Assembly (NCBI GenBank): GCA_013416435.1 | Contig: JACCEN010000006.1 | Location: 62,001-126,000 of the forward strand | Direction: 5' to 3' | Source: Alcaligenaceae bacterium | GTDB taxonomy: Bacteria; Pseudomonadota; Gammaproteobacteria; Burkholderiales; Burkholderiaceae_B | Length of the DNA stretch: 64,000 nucleotides | Shown: piece after piece, positions 15,509 through 24,484 of the stretch | Layout: each line of letters starts with the position of its first letter | Position numbering within the stretch: the stretch's first letter is position 1 | Program-made: the position numbers and the translations under genes | Notes under the pieces: model-generated | Seen by the model: the letters and a program-made list of their open reading frames with translations, nothing else | Told to the model about the DNA's origin: nothing | Databases searched by the model: none

Positions 15509-16873
15509 ATGGAAGACAGCAAAAAATCAAGCGCTCTGGGCTCGGACGGCAATCGTCGCCGCTCGCTGTTGAAGATGGGTGCCGCCGGCGCTGTCGGCGG
15601 AGCCCTGTTGCCAGGGGCAAGCGGCATGGCGATGGCCGCCGAAGAGAAAAAGCCGGTTGGGAACTATCCGGCCGGTGCGCAGGGCGACTCGGTATTCATC
15701 GGCTTGACCCTGGACATTACCGGCCCCTATTCCGCTCAGGGCGCCGACCAGCAGAAGGGTTATGAGCTGGCCGTGGAACAGATCAATGCCGGGGCCGAGG
15801 AGATCAGGAAGATTTCCCCGCTGACGAAGAAAGGCGTGCTGGGCAAGACGGTGAAGATGGCGGTCGCGGACGCGGAAACGAAACCGAATACGGCCGTCCA
15901 GGCGGCCAGCCGCTTCATCCACGACAACAAGGCCATGATGATTTCGGGCAGCACCAGCAGCGCCGTCGCCATCGCCCTGCAGAAAGTCTGCGACCGTGAA
16001 CGCACCATCTACCTGCCGGCGATCAGCGGCTCGAACGAGACCACGGGCGTCGATTGCCAGCGCTATGGGTTCCGCCTTTGCTACTTCGCCTACCCGGCAT
16101 GCAAGGCGATTGCTCCGGTGCTTTCCAAGGCGATGGGCAAGGACCGCAAGGCGGTGTACCTGGTTCCCGACTATACCTATGGCCACACCACCTATGATTC
16201 GATGAAGGAATTCACCGAAAAAGAAGGCTGGAAGACGGTGGGGTCGCAGGTCCATCCGCTGGGTGCCAAGGACTACAGCTCCTTCCTGATCAACATCGCC
16301 AACAGCGGTGCGGACACGCTGGTCGTGATCGCCTATGGCGCGGATGCCGCCAATTCGATCAAGCAGGCCAAGCAGTTTGGACTGCTCGACAAGATGAATA
16401 TCGTGGTGCCGTACATGTCTGCCTTCCTGGAAAAGGAGATCGGCCCCGAAATCATGCAGGGCGTCTATGGCGCGACCGGCTTCTGGTGGACGCTCGAGGA
16501 CAAGTACCCGATTGCCAAGGATTTCGTGGCGGCGTTCGAGAAGAAGTTCAAGGCCAAGCCGCGTGATTCCGCGTATATCGCCTATCTGCAGACCGCGCTG
16601 TGGGCTGATGCGTGCGAGCGTGCCGGCTCTTTCTATCCGCCGGACGTGGTCAAGGCCTACGAGGCCGAAGAGGTCCGCCACGGCCCCGTTGGCGATGTCA
16701 CCTTCCGTGCTGCCGACCACCAGGGCGTCATCAACTTCCCCATCGTTCGGGGCAAGAAGCCGGCGGACATGAAGAATCCCGACGACTATTTCGAGATCGT
16801 CGAAGTCGTGGATGGCAAGGGCGCTTTGCCGGATCCCGGCCTGCTCGGCTGCAAGCTGGGCGCCTACATCTAG
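15509..16873 (+). CDS. Branched-chain amino acid/urea-type ABC transporter substrate-binding protein, Tat-exported
   Basis: 454 aa. The N-terminus has NRRRSLLKMG followed by a hydrophobic stretch, a twin-arginine signal, unusual among substrate-binding proteins of this class but known for some. The mature part is a periplasmic-binding-protein type 1 domain (Peripla_BP_6): VFIGLTLDITGPYSAQG, GSTSSAVAIALQKV and AKDYSSFLINI. Ligand unknown: amino acid, amide or urea-like. AAAGGAGATGAAGG precedes the start. First gene of a four-gene importer operon (15509-20327). Confidence 0.9.
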   Translation: MEDSKKSSALGSDGNRRRSLLKMGAAGAVGGALLPGASGMAMAAEEKKPVGNYPAGAQGDSVFIGLTLDITGPYSAQGADQQKGYELAVEQINAGAEEIRKISPLTKKGVLGKTVKMAVADAETKPNTAVQAASRFIHDNKAMMISGSTSSAVAIALQKVCDRERTIYLPAISGSNETTGVDCQRYGFRLCYFAYPACKAIAPVLSKAMGKDRKAVYLVPDYTYGHTTYDSMKEFTEKEGWKTVGSQVHPLGAKDYSSFLINIANSGADTLVVIAYGADAANSIKQAKQFGLLDKMNIVVPYMSAFLEKEIGPEIMQGVYGATGFWWTLEDKYPIAKDFVAAFEKKFKAKPRDSAYIAYLQTALWADACERAGSFYPPDVVKAYEAEEVRHGPVGDVTFRAADHQGVINFPIVRGKKPADMKNPDDYFEIVEVVDGKGALPDPGLLGCKLGAYI

Positions 16874-16928
16874 GCGCGGCAGCGAAATAGTCCGAGACGA
16901 TCAATCAGAACAGAAAGGAGGACTCTGG

Positions 16929-17804
16929 ATGCCGAGCATGTCGTTATTCTTATCGCAGTTGTTCAATGGGCTCGCCACGGGCCTGTTGCTGGCGCTCATC
17001 AGTACAGGCCTGACCATCATCTACGGCACGCTCGGCGTGGTCAATTTCGCGCATGGGGCCTTGTTTGTCGTGGGGTCCTATGCGGGATTCACCGCTTACT
17101 CCATGACCGGATCGTTCCTGGCGGCAATTGCCGCCGGAGCGGCGATGGCCCTGTTCGTGGGCCTGGTCATCGAACGCGGCATCATGCGCATGTATTACCA
17201 GAGGCCCGCCGAAGACCAGATTCTGGTCACCTTCGGCATAGGGATCATACTGGTCGAGCTCGTGCGGTCCATTTATGGCGGCATCAGCTTGTCGGTTCCC
17301 ACGCCCGAATGGGGACAGGGCATCGCGCAGATCGGTTCGCTCATTTATCCCTTGTATCGGCTGCAGGCGCTTTTCATCGCGGCCGGGACGCTGGCGGTGC
17401 TGTATTTCGTCCTGTATCGCACCAGCCTGGGCCTGATCGTCCGCGCGGGCATCGAAGATGCGCAGATGGTTAACGTGCTGGGCATCAACGTGAAGCGCAC
17501 CTTTCTGCTCGTCTTCGGGATCGGCGCCATGGCGGCGGGCTATGCGGGGGTGATCGATTCACCCATTGTCACCCTGTCGCCCGACATGGGGCACCGCATA
17601 CTGGTCGACTCCTTCGTTGTCGTCGTGATCGGCGGCGTGGGTTCTTTTCCCGGCGCCATCATCGGAGGCATCATCGCGGGCGAGATCCTCAGCCTGACCT
17701 CCATCTTCAATCCCGCCTACTCCCATGTCATGCTCTTTGTCGTCATGGCGCTGGTTCTCATCTTCCGGCCGCAAGGGCTGATGGGGCAGGAGGGCAGAGA
17801 ATAA
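16929..17804 (+). CDS. ABC transporter permease, LivH type
   Basis: 291-aa inner-membrane permease with about eight helices. It carries the LivH motifs GLTIIYGTLGVVNFAHGALF (about 30-49) and VVVIGGVGSFPGAIIGGIIA (about 230-249), the loop that contacts the ATPase. Start 16929 is chosen because AAAGGAGGA lies 6-8 bases before it; an upstream frame start overlaps the previous gene. Its TAA overlaps the next ATG. Confidence 0.92.
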   Translation: MPSMSLFLSQLFNGLATGLLLALISTGLTIIYGTLGVVNFAHGALFVVGSYAGFTAYSMTGSFLAAIAAGAAMALFVGLVIERGIMRMYYQRPAEDQILVTFGIGIILVELVRSIYGGISLSVPTPEWGQGIAQIGSLIYPLYRLQALFIAAGTLAVLYFVLYRTSLGLIVRAGIEDAQMVNVLGINVKRTFLLVFGIGAMAAGYAGVIDSPIVTLSPDMGHRILVDSFVVVVIGGVGSFPGAIIGGIIAGEILSLTSIFNPAYSHVMLFVVMALVLIFRPQGLMGQEGRE

Positions 17805-19636
17805 TGACTACGCATCCATCATTCGCACGCCGGCAAGCCGGCGAAATCCTGGTCGGACTATGCCTCGTGGCGGCGCCTTTCGTGCTGCCCCACCTGGGCA
17901 TGAGCGCCGACCTGCTGACCCGCATCCTGATATGGGGATTGTTCGGACTGGGCTTTGACCTGCTGTTCGGGTATACGGGGCTGCTGTCCTTCGGGCAGTC
18001 GGCATTCTATGGCGTGGGTGGGTTTGTGACCGCCTATCTTCTGACCTCGGGCATCGTTCCCCATATGCTGATTGCCTTGCTGGTCGGCACGGTGATCGCC
18101 GCTCTGGCCGGCCTGTGCATTGGCTATCTGACCCTGAGGCGCACCGGCATCTACTTTGCCATGAGCACCCTGGCATTCGGGGAAATGTTCTATTTCCTCG
18201 AGAACTCGGCCTTCAAGACCTACACCGGCGGCGAGAACGGCATCGCCGGCGTGCCGCCGCCCGTGATAGAGCTGGGATTCACCACCATCCATATTTCAAG
18301 CGGGTGGCCCATGTACTGGTTCGTGGCTTTGTTCTTCTTCCTGGGCTTCGTGGTGGCGCGGCGCATCGTGCGCTCTCCTTTCGGCGCAGTGCTCAAGGCG
18401 ATACGCGGCAATCCCAAGCGCGCCATGGCGCTGGGCCATGCCATCCAGGGCTACAAGCTTACGGTGTTTGTCATCGCCGCGGCCTATGGCGGCCTGGCGG
18501 GCGGTTTGCTGGGCGTGTTCCAGTCCTACATGCCGCCCGATGCCTTCTCGCTCGATACCTCGGCACAACTGGTCATTCAGACCGTGATGGGGGGTGCCGG
18601 TACCTTGCTTGGGCCGTTGCTGGGCGCCACGATATGGCTGTACCTGTACGAAGGGCTGCAGCAGCTTGCCAATATAGGCGCCTATTGGAAGCTGATACTG
18701 GGCGTGGTGTTCGTGGTTCTGGTGACGGTATTTCGCCATGGCGTGGCGGGCGGTTTCCTCGATTACGCCAAGCGTCGGCGCCATTCCACCCGCGAGGTCG
18801 ATATCGAAGCCGATCCGGATGCGATGGCGCAGCTGAGCATCGTGGCGCCCGATTCCAGCGCCTCGCCCGGCGCGCCGGTACTGGAGGCCCGGGGCATCAC
18901 CAAGCGCTACGGAGGCCTGACGGCGGTGAGCGGTGTGGACTTTTCCTTGTCCGAAGGCGAGATGCGAGGGGTGATCGGGCCCAATGGCGCCGGCAAGTCC
19001 ACATTCTTTGCGATGCTGGCCGGCGAGCTTCCAACCACGGAGGGGCAGGTGTATTTCCGGGGACAGGAGATCACGGGCATCGGCGTCACGGCAGTATGCC
19101 AACTAGGGATGAGCAAGAGCTATCAGATCAATCAGTTGTTCGAGGCGCTGACAGTTCGCCAGAACACCATGATCCCGGTCCTGGCGCGGCGGCGCGGCAA
19201 GTTCCGCACCGACATGCTGCGCGGTCTGCACAATACGGAAGGGCTCGATGAGCAGGTCAACGCAGCGATCGAGCTCGTGGGGCTGACGCACCAGGCGGAT
19301 ACGCTGGTGTCCGAACTGCCCTATGGAGAAAAGCGGCGGCTGGAAATCGGCCTGGCCCTTGCCACGGGTGCCAACGTGCTGTTGTTCGATGAGCCTTTGG
19401 CCGGTCTGGGACCTGAGGAAAGAGTGCTGGTCGTTGCCTTGCTCAAGTCCATACGCAAGGGGCGCAGCATGGTGATCGTGGAACATGATATGGACGCGAT
19501 GTTTGAACTGGCCGAGCGGATCACCGTGTTGTATGAGGGCCGCAAGCTGGCTGAAGGCACGCCCGACGAAATCCGGGCCAATCCGGCGGTCCAGGCTGCC
19601 TACCTAGGGGGGATGGACGAGCATGAGTCTGCTTGA
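17804..19636 (+). CDS. Fused ABC permease-ATPase, LivM-LivG type
   Basis: 610 aa joining two usual subunits. Residues about 1-325 are a LivM-like permease (LLFGYTGLLSFGQSAFYGVG near 46-65). After a linker, residues about 362-605 are a LivG-like ATPase with Walker A GPNGAGKST (about 395), signature LPYGEKRRLEI, Walker B VLLFDEPLAGL and the H-loop VEHDM. The fusion fixes a 1:1 ratio of this permease half to this ATPase half. It overlaps livH by one base and livF by 14 bases. Confidence 0.93.
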   Translation: MTTHPSFARRQAGEILVGLCLVAAPFVLPHLGMSADLLTRILIWGLFGLGFDLLFGYTGLLSFGQSAFYGVGGFVTAYLLTSGIVPHMLIALLVGTVIAALAGLCIGYLTLRRTGIYFAMSTLAFGEMFYFLENSAFKTYTGGENGIAGVPPPVIELGFTTIHISSGWPMYWFVALFFFLGFVVARRIVRSPFGAVLKAIRGNPKRAMALGHAIQGYKLTVFVIAAAYGGLAGGLLGVFQSYMPPDAFSLDTSAQLVIQTVMGGAGTLLGPLLGATIWLYLYEGLQQLANIGAYWKLILGVVFVVLVTVFRHGVAGGFLDYAKRRRHSTREVDIEADPDAMAQLSIVAPDSSASPGAPVLEARGITKRYGGLTAVSGVDFSLSEGEMRGVIGPNGAGKSTFFAMLAGELPTTEGQVYFRGQEITGIGVTAVCQLGMSKSYQINQLFEALTVRQNTMIPVLARRRGKFRTDMLRGLHNTEGLDEQVNAAIELVGLTHQADTLVSELPYGEKRRLEIGLALATGANVLLFDEPLAGLGPEERVLVVALLKSIRKGRSMVIVEHDMDAMFELAERITVLYEGRKLAEGTPDEIRANPAVQAAYLGGMDEHESA

Positions 19637-20327
19637 GGTCGACAAAATCAACAGTTACTACGGTGACTCCCACATTCTGTTCGATGTGTCGCTGCGCGTC
19701 GAAGAGCACGAGGTGGTGGCGCTGCTGGGGCGCAACGGAGCGGGCAAGAGCACGACGCTCAAGTCCTTGATGGGAATGGTGCAGCCCAAGAGCGGCCGCA
19801 TTCTCCACAACGGAGCCGAAGTCCAGCATCTTTCGCCTTTTCAGCTCGCTCGGCGAGGCATACAACTGGTGCCCGAAGAGCGGCGCATCTTTGGGCAGAT
19901 CACCGTCCAGGAGAATCTGCAGTTGGCCGCCATGACGGCCCGGGAGGCGCGCTCGCTGGAGGAAATCTATGAAACCTTCCCGAGGCTGGCCGAACGCAAG
20001 CGCAATCGCGGCAAGCAGTTGTCGGGCGGCGAGCAACAGATGCTGGCGATTGCGCGCGCCATGATACGCAACGCGAGCATCATCATGCTGGATGAGCCGT
20101 TCGAAGGGTTGGCGCCGCTCATCGTCCGCGATCTGATGGAGGTCTGCCGGCAATTGGCCGACAGCGGCCACACCATCGTGATCGTCGAGCAGAACGTGCG
20201 GGCTGCGCTGTCGCTGGCGGACCGCTGTTATCTCATCAACAACGGCCACATGGTGTACGAGGGAACGCCCGCACAGCTGCATGCCGACAACTCGGTGATC
20301 GAGAAGTATCTGGGAGTGAAGGTATAA
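19623..20327 (+). CDS. ABC transporter ATPase, LivF type
   Basis: 234 aa. Walker A GRNGAGKST (about 37-45), signature LSGGEQQML, Walker B IIMLDEPFEGL, H-loop IVEQN. It pairs with the ATPase half of the upstream fusion protein to power uptake of the ligand bound by the Tat-exported receptor. Starts inside the end of the fusion gene (14-base overlap), so the genes are translationally coupled. Confidence 0.93.
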   Translation: MSLLEVDKINSYYGDSHILFDVSLRVEEHEVVALLGRNGAGKSTTLKSLMGMVQPKSGRILHNGAEVQHLSPFQLARRGIQLVPEERRIFGQITVQENLQLAAMTAREARSLEEIYETFPRLAERKRNRGKQLSGGEQQMLAIARAMIRNASIIMLDEPFEGLAPLIVRDLMEVCRQLADSGHTIVIVEQNVRAALSLADRCYLINNGHMVYEGTPAQLHADNSVIEKYLGVKV

Positions 20328-20342
20328 GGCGTTAAAATGCGG

Positions 20343-20393
20343 GGTCGCGGCGGTGAGCGCCGCGACCGAAGGTGCATGAGTGTCGACCTTCGG
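20343..20393 (+). promoter_or_regulatory. Two overlapping hairpins upstream of ribA
   Basis: Hairpin 1 (20343-20367) is a perfect 10-bp GC stem, GGTCGCGGCG / CGCCGCGACC, with a 5-nt loop. Hairpin 2 (20366-20393) is CCGAAGGT / ACCTTCGG around 12 nt. They share two bases, so both cannot be complete at once. No T-run follows the first, so it is not a classic terminator. It may be an RNA processing or attenuation element between the importer operon and ribA. Confidence 0.4.
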
Positions 20394-20419
20394 CCTATTC
20401 AAGTCTCGAGGTTTCACCT

Positions 20420-21088
20420 ATGCAGTCGCAACATGATGCTGACGCGGGCAGTCCAGTAAACGCGGCAGATTCCGATGGCAAGCCGGCGGCGGGCTATCAG
20501 CTCGATTACGTCACATCCAGCAAGCTGCCCACGCCCTGGGCCACATTCGCCATCCATGTGTTCGTCGATCCAGGCACGGGCAAGGAGCATCTTGCACTCA
20601 CGCTTGGCGACGTCGGCGATGGGCTTCCCGTATTGGCGCGCGTGCATTCCGAATGCCTGACGGGCGATGCGCTGTTCAGCCAGCGCTGCGATTGCGGCGC
20701 GCAGCTGGAAGCGGCGATGCAGGCCATTGCCGCGGAAGGGCGGGGCGCCATTCTTTACTTGCGGCAGGAAGGACGAGGCATCGGTTTGATCAACAAGATA
20801 CGCGCCTACAATCTCCAGGACGCAGGCGCCGATACCGTCGAGGCCAACGAACGGCTCGGGTTTCCGGCCGACATGCGGCGCTACGATCTATGCAAGCCCA
20901 TGCTCGAACACTTTGGCATATTTTCGCTGCGGCTCATGACCAACAATCCCCGCAAGGTACGGGCGATGGAGAAAATCGGCGTGCAAGTAGCGGAACGGCT
21001 ACCTCTGCAGGTAAACCGCAATCCCCATAACGAGGCCTACCTGAGCACCAAGGCGGTCAAGCTCGGGCATTGGCTGAAAAGAGAATAG
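20420..21088 (+). CDS. ribA: GTP cyclohydrolase II
   Basis: 222 aa, the first step of riboflavin synthesis (GTP to 2,5-diamino-6-ribosylamino-pyrimidinone 5'-phosphate, formate and pyrophosphate). Seen: [10 protein letters not shown] and the zinc cysteines in SQRCDCG, the catalytic region [14 protein letters not shown], and MTNNPRKV near the C-terminus. The first ~30 residues before LDYV are a variable extension. Start 20420 has GAGG at 8 bases; an earlier ATG (20372) lies within hairpin 2. Stand-alone RibA without a RibB domain. Confidence 0.92.
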   Translation: MQSQHDADAGSPVNAADSDGKPAAGYQLDYVTSSKLPTPWATFAIHVFVDPGTGKEHLALTLGDVGDGLPVLARVHSECLTGDALFSQRCDCGAQLEAAMQAIAAEGRGAILYLRQEGRGIGLINKIRAYNLQDAGADTVEANERLGFPADMRRYDLCKPMLEHFGIFSLRLMTNNPRKVRAMEKIGVQVAERLPLQVNRNPHNEAYLSTKAVKLGHWLKRE

Positions 21089-21093
21089 AGGAA

Positions 21094-21246
21094 GGGGCCA
21101 GACCCACTCGGGGTCCGACCCCACACTGGAAATGGGGTCAGACCCCGTACGGGGTCTGACCCCTGGCCTGCCGGAGATGGGGGTCCGGCCCCTGGCCTGA
21201 TGTGTTGCCGGAGACGGGGGTCAGACCCCCTATGGGGTCTGACCCC
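21094..21246. repeat. Palindromic repeat cluster 3 (three copies and a half copy)
   Basis: Copies at 21094-21122 (diverged), 21134-21163 (centre GTAC) and 21217-21246, with a half copy near 21178, between convergent ribA and dbpA. The diverged first copy has several unpaired changes, as expected for an old copy. Confidence 0.93.
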
Positions 21247-21255
21247 TCATTCCCC

Positions 21256-22677
21256 TCAGACTTCCGCCATGAAGCGCATTTTGAAGCGGCGCCCTTTTAT
21301 GCTGCCGTTGCTGAGCTTTGCATAGGCCTGGCGGGCGATGCCGCGGTCCAGCGCGACGAAGCTGACGAATTCGAGGATGTTGATCTTGCCGACATGGCTG
21401 CCGTCGACGCCCGCATCCTTGGTCAGGGCGCCAAGCAGGTCGCCGGCGCGCAGCTTGTCTTTCTTGCCGCCCTGTATGCACAAGGTCACCATCGGCGCCC
21501 GCAGCCTGCCGCCGGCTGCGGCCTTGAGCGACTTGATCTTGCCCCAGGCCAGTGGCTGGCGCTGGTATTCCTCTATCCGTTGAGCGCGATGCATCTCGTT
21601 GGGGGCGCAGAGGCTCAGCGCGAGACCGGTGGCGTCGCCACGGCCGCTGCGACCGATGCGGTGAACGTGCACTTCCGGATCGGGCGTGAGTTCCACGTTT
21701 ACCACCGCATCGAGCCCATCGATGTCCAGCCCTCGGGCGGCGACGTCCGTAGCCACCAGCACCGAACAGCTTTGGTTGGCGAACTGAATCAGCACATCTT
21801 CGCGTTCGCGCTGTTCCAGGTCGCCGTGCAGCGCCAAGGCGCTGAAGCCGCGCCCGACCAGGTACTCGGCCAGCTCGCGGCAGGCTGCCTTGGTATTGCA
21901 GAATGCGAGGGTCGAGACCGGATGGTAATGTTCCAGCAGTTGCGCGACCGCAGCCATGCGGCGCTCGGGTTCGATCTCGTAGAAGGTCTGGTTGATCTTG
22001 CCCGCTTCATGCAGGGACTCTGTCCGGACCTCTTCCGGCTCCATCAGGAAGGGCGCGCTGGCGTGGCGAATATCGTCGGCATAGGTGGCGGAAAACAGCA
22101 GCGTCTGGCGATTTCCCGGGCAGGCGCTAACGAGACGGCTGACATCCTCGTAGAATCCCATGTCCAGCATGCGATCGGCTTCGTCCAGCACCAGAGTGCG
22201 GACTTCCGAAAGATCCAGGGTGCCCCGGTTGACATGGTCCAGCAAGCGGCCGGGCGTACCCACTACGATATGGGCGCCGAATTTCAGGGACTCGTTTTGC
22301 GGTCTGGCGGCGGTGCCGCCGCAAAGTGTCAGGACTTTGATGTTGCCAAGCGCACGCGCCAGTTTTCTCAGCTCGGTCGCGACCTGCTCTGCCAGTTCGC
22401 GTGTCGGGCAAATGACCAAGCCTTGTACTTGGAGTCTTGCGGGATCAAGCCGATTGACGACGCCCAGGCCGAATGCGGCGGTCTTGCCGCTGCCCGTCTT
22501 GGCTTGGGCGATGAGGTCGCGTCCCTGCAGGACGAGCGGCAGGCTTTTGGCCTGTATGTCCGTCATGGACTGATAGCCCATGAGCGCCAGGTTATCGAGG
22601 ACGGCGGAAGACAGCGGCAGGGATGAAAAAGAGAGGGAGGCGGTCACGGTGCGATGAGGAAATTCCAAGGCCCTCAT
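21256..22677 (-). CDS. dbpA: DEAD-box ATP-dependent RNA helicase, DbpA type
   Basis: 473 aa. Motifs in order: Q-motif GYQSMTDIQAKSLPLV, Walker A AKTGSGKT, PTRELAEQV, TPGRLLDH, DEAD in VLDEADRMLDMGF, SAT, then HGDLEQRERE, ATDVAARGLDI and HRIGRSGR. The C-terminal RNA-binding domain (TLCIQGGKKDKLRAGDLLGA and following) is the DbpA-specific module that recognises hairpin 92 of 23S rRNA, so a role in large-subunit assembly is expected. The start could be 22677 or a GTG at 22647, nearer the family's usual N-terminus. Confidence 0.93.
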   Translation of the reverse strand: MRALEFPHRTVTASLSFSSLPLSSAVLDNLALMGYQSMTDIQAKSLPLVLQGRDLIAQAKTGSGKTAAFGLGVVNRLDPARLQVQGLVICPTRELAEQVATELRKLARALGNIKVLTLCGGTAARPQNESLKFGAHIVVGTPGRLLDHVNRGTLDLSEVRTLVLDEADRMLDMGFYEDVSRLVSACPGNRQTLLFSATYADDIRHASAPFLMEPEEVRTESLHEAGKINQTFYEIEPERRMAAVAQLLEHYHPVSTLAFCNTKAACRELAEYLVGRGFSALALHGDLEQREREDVLIQFANQSCSVLVATDVAARGLDIDGLDAVVNVELTPDPEVHVHRIGRSGRGDATGLALSLCAPNEMHRAQRIEEYQRQPLAWGKIKSLKAAAGGRLRAPMVTLCIQGGKKDKLRAGDLLGALTKDAGVDGSHVGKINILEFVSFVALDRGIARQAYAKLSNGSIKGRRFKMRFMAEV

Positions 22678-22711
22678 TGTAGCGCCATGACCGTTCCGGC
22701 CCTCAGGCTGC

Positions 22712-23356
22712 TCAGGCGGCTTCCGTCTCGGCCTCGAAGCTGCGGGTGGCAACGGCCTTGATGCAGGTTTCCGCAGTTTCAAAAGCCTTGCTGCGGTTAT
22801 CGGGGCCCATATCGGTTCCTTCGGCACGTACGACGCGGATGTCCGTGACGCCGAAGAATCCGAAAACGGTCTTCAGATAGCTTTCCTGGTGTTCCATGGC
22901 CTGGCCGGCTTCGCTCGTGGAGTAGATGCCGCCGCGGCTCAGTGCGGCAATGATGGTTTTGCCGCCGGCAAGTCCCACGGGGCCGTTCTCGGTGTACTTG
23001 AAGGTGCGTCCCGCCTGGGCCAGGCGATCGATCCATGCTTTCAATTGGCTGGGAATGGCGAAGTTGTACAGTGGGGCGCCGATGACGATGACGTCGGCCG
23101 CCAGGAACTGGGACACCAGCGTTTCGGAAAGCGCGTTTTCGCGTTGCTGCGCTTCGCTCAGCGCGGCGTCGGACGGGGGCAGGCGAAAGCCCATGGCATC
23201 ACTGGAAAAGTGGCTGGGCGTCTCGACCGACAAGTCCAGGTATTCGACCTGCGTATCGGGGTTCTCGCGCAGCCATTGCGCGACGACGTCCTTGGTCAGT
23301 TTGCGGGAAACGGAATTGGCGCCGTTGATGCTTGAATCTACGTGCAGAAGTTTCAT
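22712..23356 (-). CDS. azoR: FMN-dependent NADH:quinone/azo reductase
   Basis: 214-aa flavodoxin-fold enzyme. Phosphate-binding loop [14 protein letters not shown] (about 8-21), the FMN site [17 protein letters not shown] (about 94-110) and SRGGIYS (about 140). AzoR enzymes reduce quinones and azo dyes with two NADH-derived electrons and defend against thiol stress. CTGGAG precedes the start. Divergent from a LysR regulator 127 bases away, the usual layout for a regulator and its target. Confidence 0.93.
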   Translation of the reverse strand: MKLLHVDSSINGANSVSRKLTKDVVAQWLRENPDTQVEYLDLSVETPSHFSSDAMGFRLPPSDAALSEAQQRENALSETLVSQFLAADVIVIGAPLYNFAIPSQLKAWIDRLAQAGRTFKYTENGPVGLAGGKTIIAALSRGGIYSTSEAGQAMEHQESYLKTVFGFFGVTDIRVVRAEGTDMGPDNRSKAFETAETCIKAVATRSFEAETEAA

Positions 23357-23397
23357 GAATTTCTCCAGAATGGGTTCAAAATGTTGCGATGGAGAAA

Positions 23398-23425
23398 TTA
23401 TCGATTAATCCCAACGTGTTGATAA
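23398..23425. promoter_or_regulatory. Candidate LysR operator between azoR and its regulator
   Basis: Inverted repeat TTATC (23398-23402) and GATAA (23421-23425), 18 nt apart, in the 127-base divergent gap. The neighbouring CGATTAATC adds partial symmetry. Position and spacing fit a LysR-type recognition region, but the match is short. Confidence 0.3.
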
Positions 23426-23483
23426 GTGCCCTAAAACGTATTAGATTGTCCTATTCATAAGGCCAATAAAGGGATAGAGGGAC

Positions 23484-24383
23484 ATGCAGGATTTGAACGA
23501 CATGCTGTACTTCGCCGAAGTCGTCAATCATGGCAGCTTCGCCGCGGCGGCGCGGGCGCTGGGCATACCCAAATCGCGCTTGTCCCGCCGCGTCGCCAAG
23601 CTGGAGGAAGACCTGGGGTTGCGGCTGTTGCAGCGGACGACACGCAAACTGTCCCTGACCACGGCCGGTGAACTCTTCTATCGCCATTGCGACGCCATGC
23701 GCGATGAAGCCCGCGCGGCCGCCGCTGCCGTGGCGCAGGTACAAAGCGAGCCGCGCGGCATCATACGCGTGGTCTGTCCGGTCACTCTGGCGCAAACGGT
23801 GGTCGGGCCAATTCTGCCGGAATATCAGGTCGCGCATCCGCAGGTGCATGTGCACATGCAGGTCAGCAACCGTGTGGTGGACCTGATCGAAGAGGGTGTG
23901 GACGTCGCGTTGCGGGTACGCGGCACGGTTGCCGACAGTGGCAGCATGGTAGTCAAGCATCTGGGCACATCGATAGGCCTGCTGGTAGCAAGCCCGCAGC
24001 AGTTGCAGCGGCAAGGCCGGCCCGAGCAGCCCAGCGACCTGACGTTGATGGATTCGGTCGCAATGTCGGTGCGCGATGGCCGGGCATACTGGAAGCTGTT
24101 CGGCCCCAATGGCGCGCAATACGTGGTGACGCACCGCCCGCGCTTCGTGGCGGACGACCTCCTTACGCTGAAATTCGCGATCATGGGTGGCATGGGAATA
24201 GGCGTGCTGCCCGACTACATGTGCCACGAAGAAATCTCGAGCGGCCGGCTGATGCCGGTTTTCAACGACTGGGCGCCTGAGCCGGGCATCGTGCATGCCG
24301 TATTCGGTTCACGGCGCGGGCTGGTGCCGGCGGTGCGCTCTTTTCTGGATTTCCTGGGCGATCGCCTGGCGCCATGGCGCTAG
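23484..24383 (+). CDS. LysR family transcriptional regulator
   Basis: 299 aa. Winged HTH at about 1-60 (FAAAARALGIPKSRLSRRVAKLE) and a periplasmic-binding-like effector domain at about 90-290. Member of the group with the start LNDMLYFAEVV that often controls adjacent oxidoreductases (DhcR/YafC-like). Divergent to azoR, so probably its regulator. Ends before a repeat cluster. Confidence 0.9.
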   Translation: MQDLNDMLYFAEVVNHGSFAAAARALGIPKSRLSRRVAKLEEDLGLRLLQRTTRKLSLTTAGELFYRHCDAMRDEARAAAAAVAQVQSEPRGIIRVVCPVTLAQTVVGPILPEYQVAHPQVHVHMQVSNRVVDLIEEGVDVALRVRGTVADSGSMVVKHLGTSIGLLVASPQQLQRQGRPEQPSDLTLMDSVAMSVRDGRAYWKLFGPNGAQYVVTHRPRFVADDLLTLKFAIMGGMGIGVLPDYMCHEEISSGRLMPVFNDWAPEPGIVHAVFGSRRGLVPAVRSFLDFLGDRLAPWR

Positions 24384-24390
24384 GCGGGGT

Positions 24391-24483
24391 GGGGTCAGAC
24401 CCCGCACGGGGTCTGACCCCTGAAGCGCGGATTGCCGGGGTCAGACCCTATAGGGTCTGACCCCTCCTATAGGTCTGACCCCT
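24391..24483. repeat. Palindromic repeat cluster 4 (two copies and a half copy)
   Basis: Copies at 24391-24420 (centre GCAC) and 24437-24464, plus a half copy at about 24466-24483. Between convergent LysR and glycosyltransferase genes. The second copy is shortened symmetrically, losing one C and one G around the centre, so the palindrome is kept. Confidence 0.93.
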
Positions 24484-24484
24484 C

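Noticed and set aside
20328-20419. FMN riboswitch upstream of ribA
   Set aside because: The conserved RFN segments are absent. Only simple hairpins are seen.
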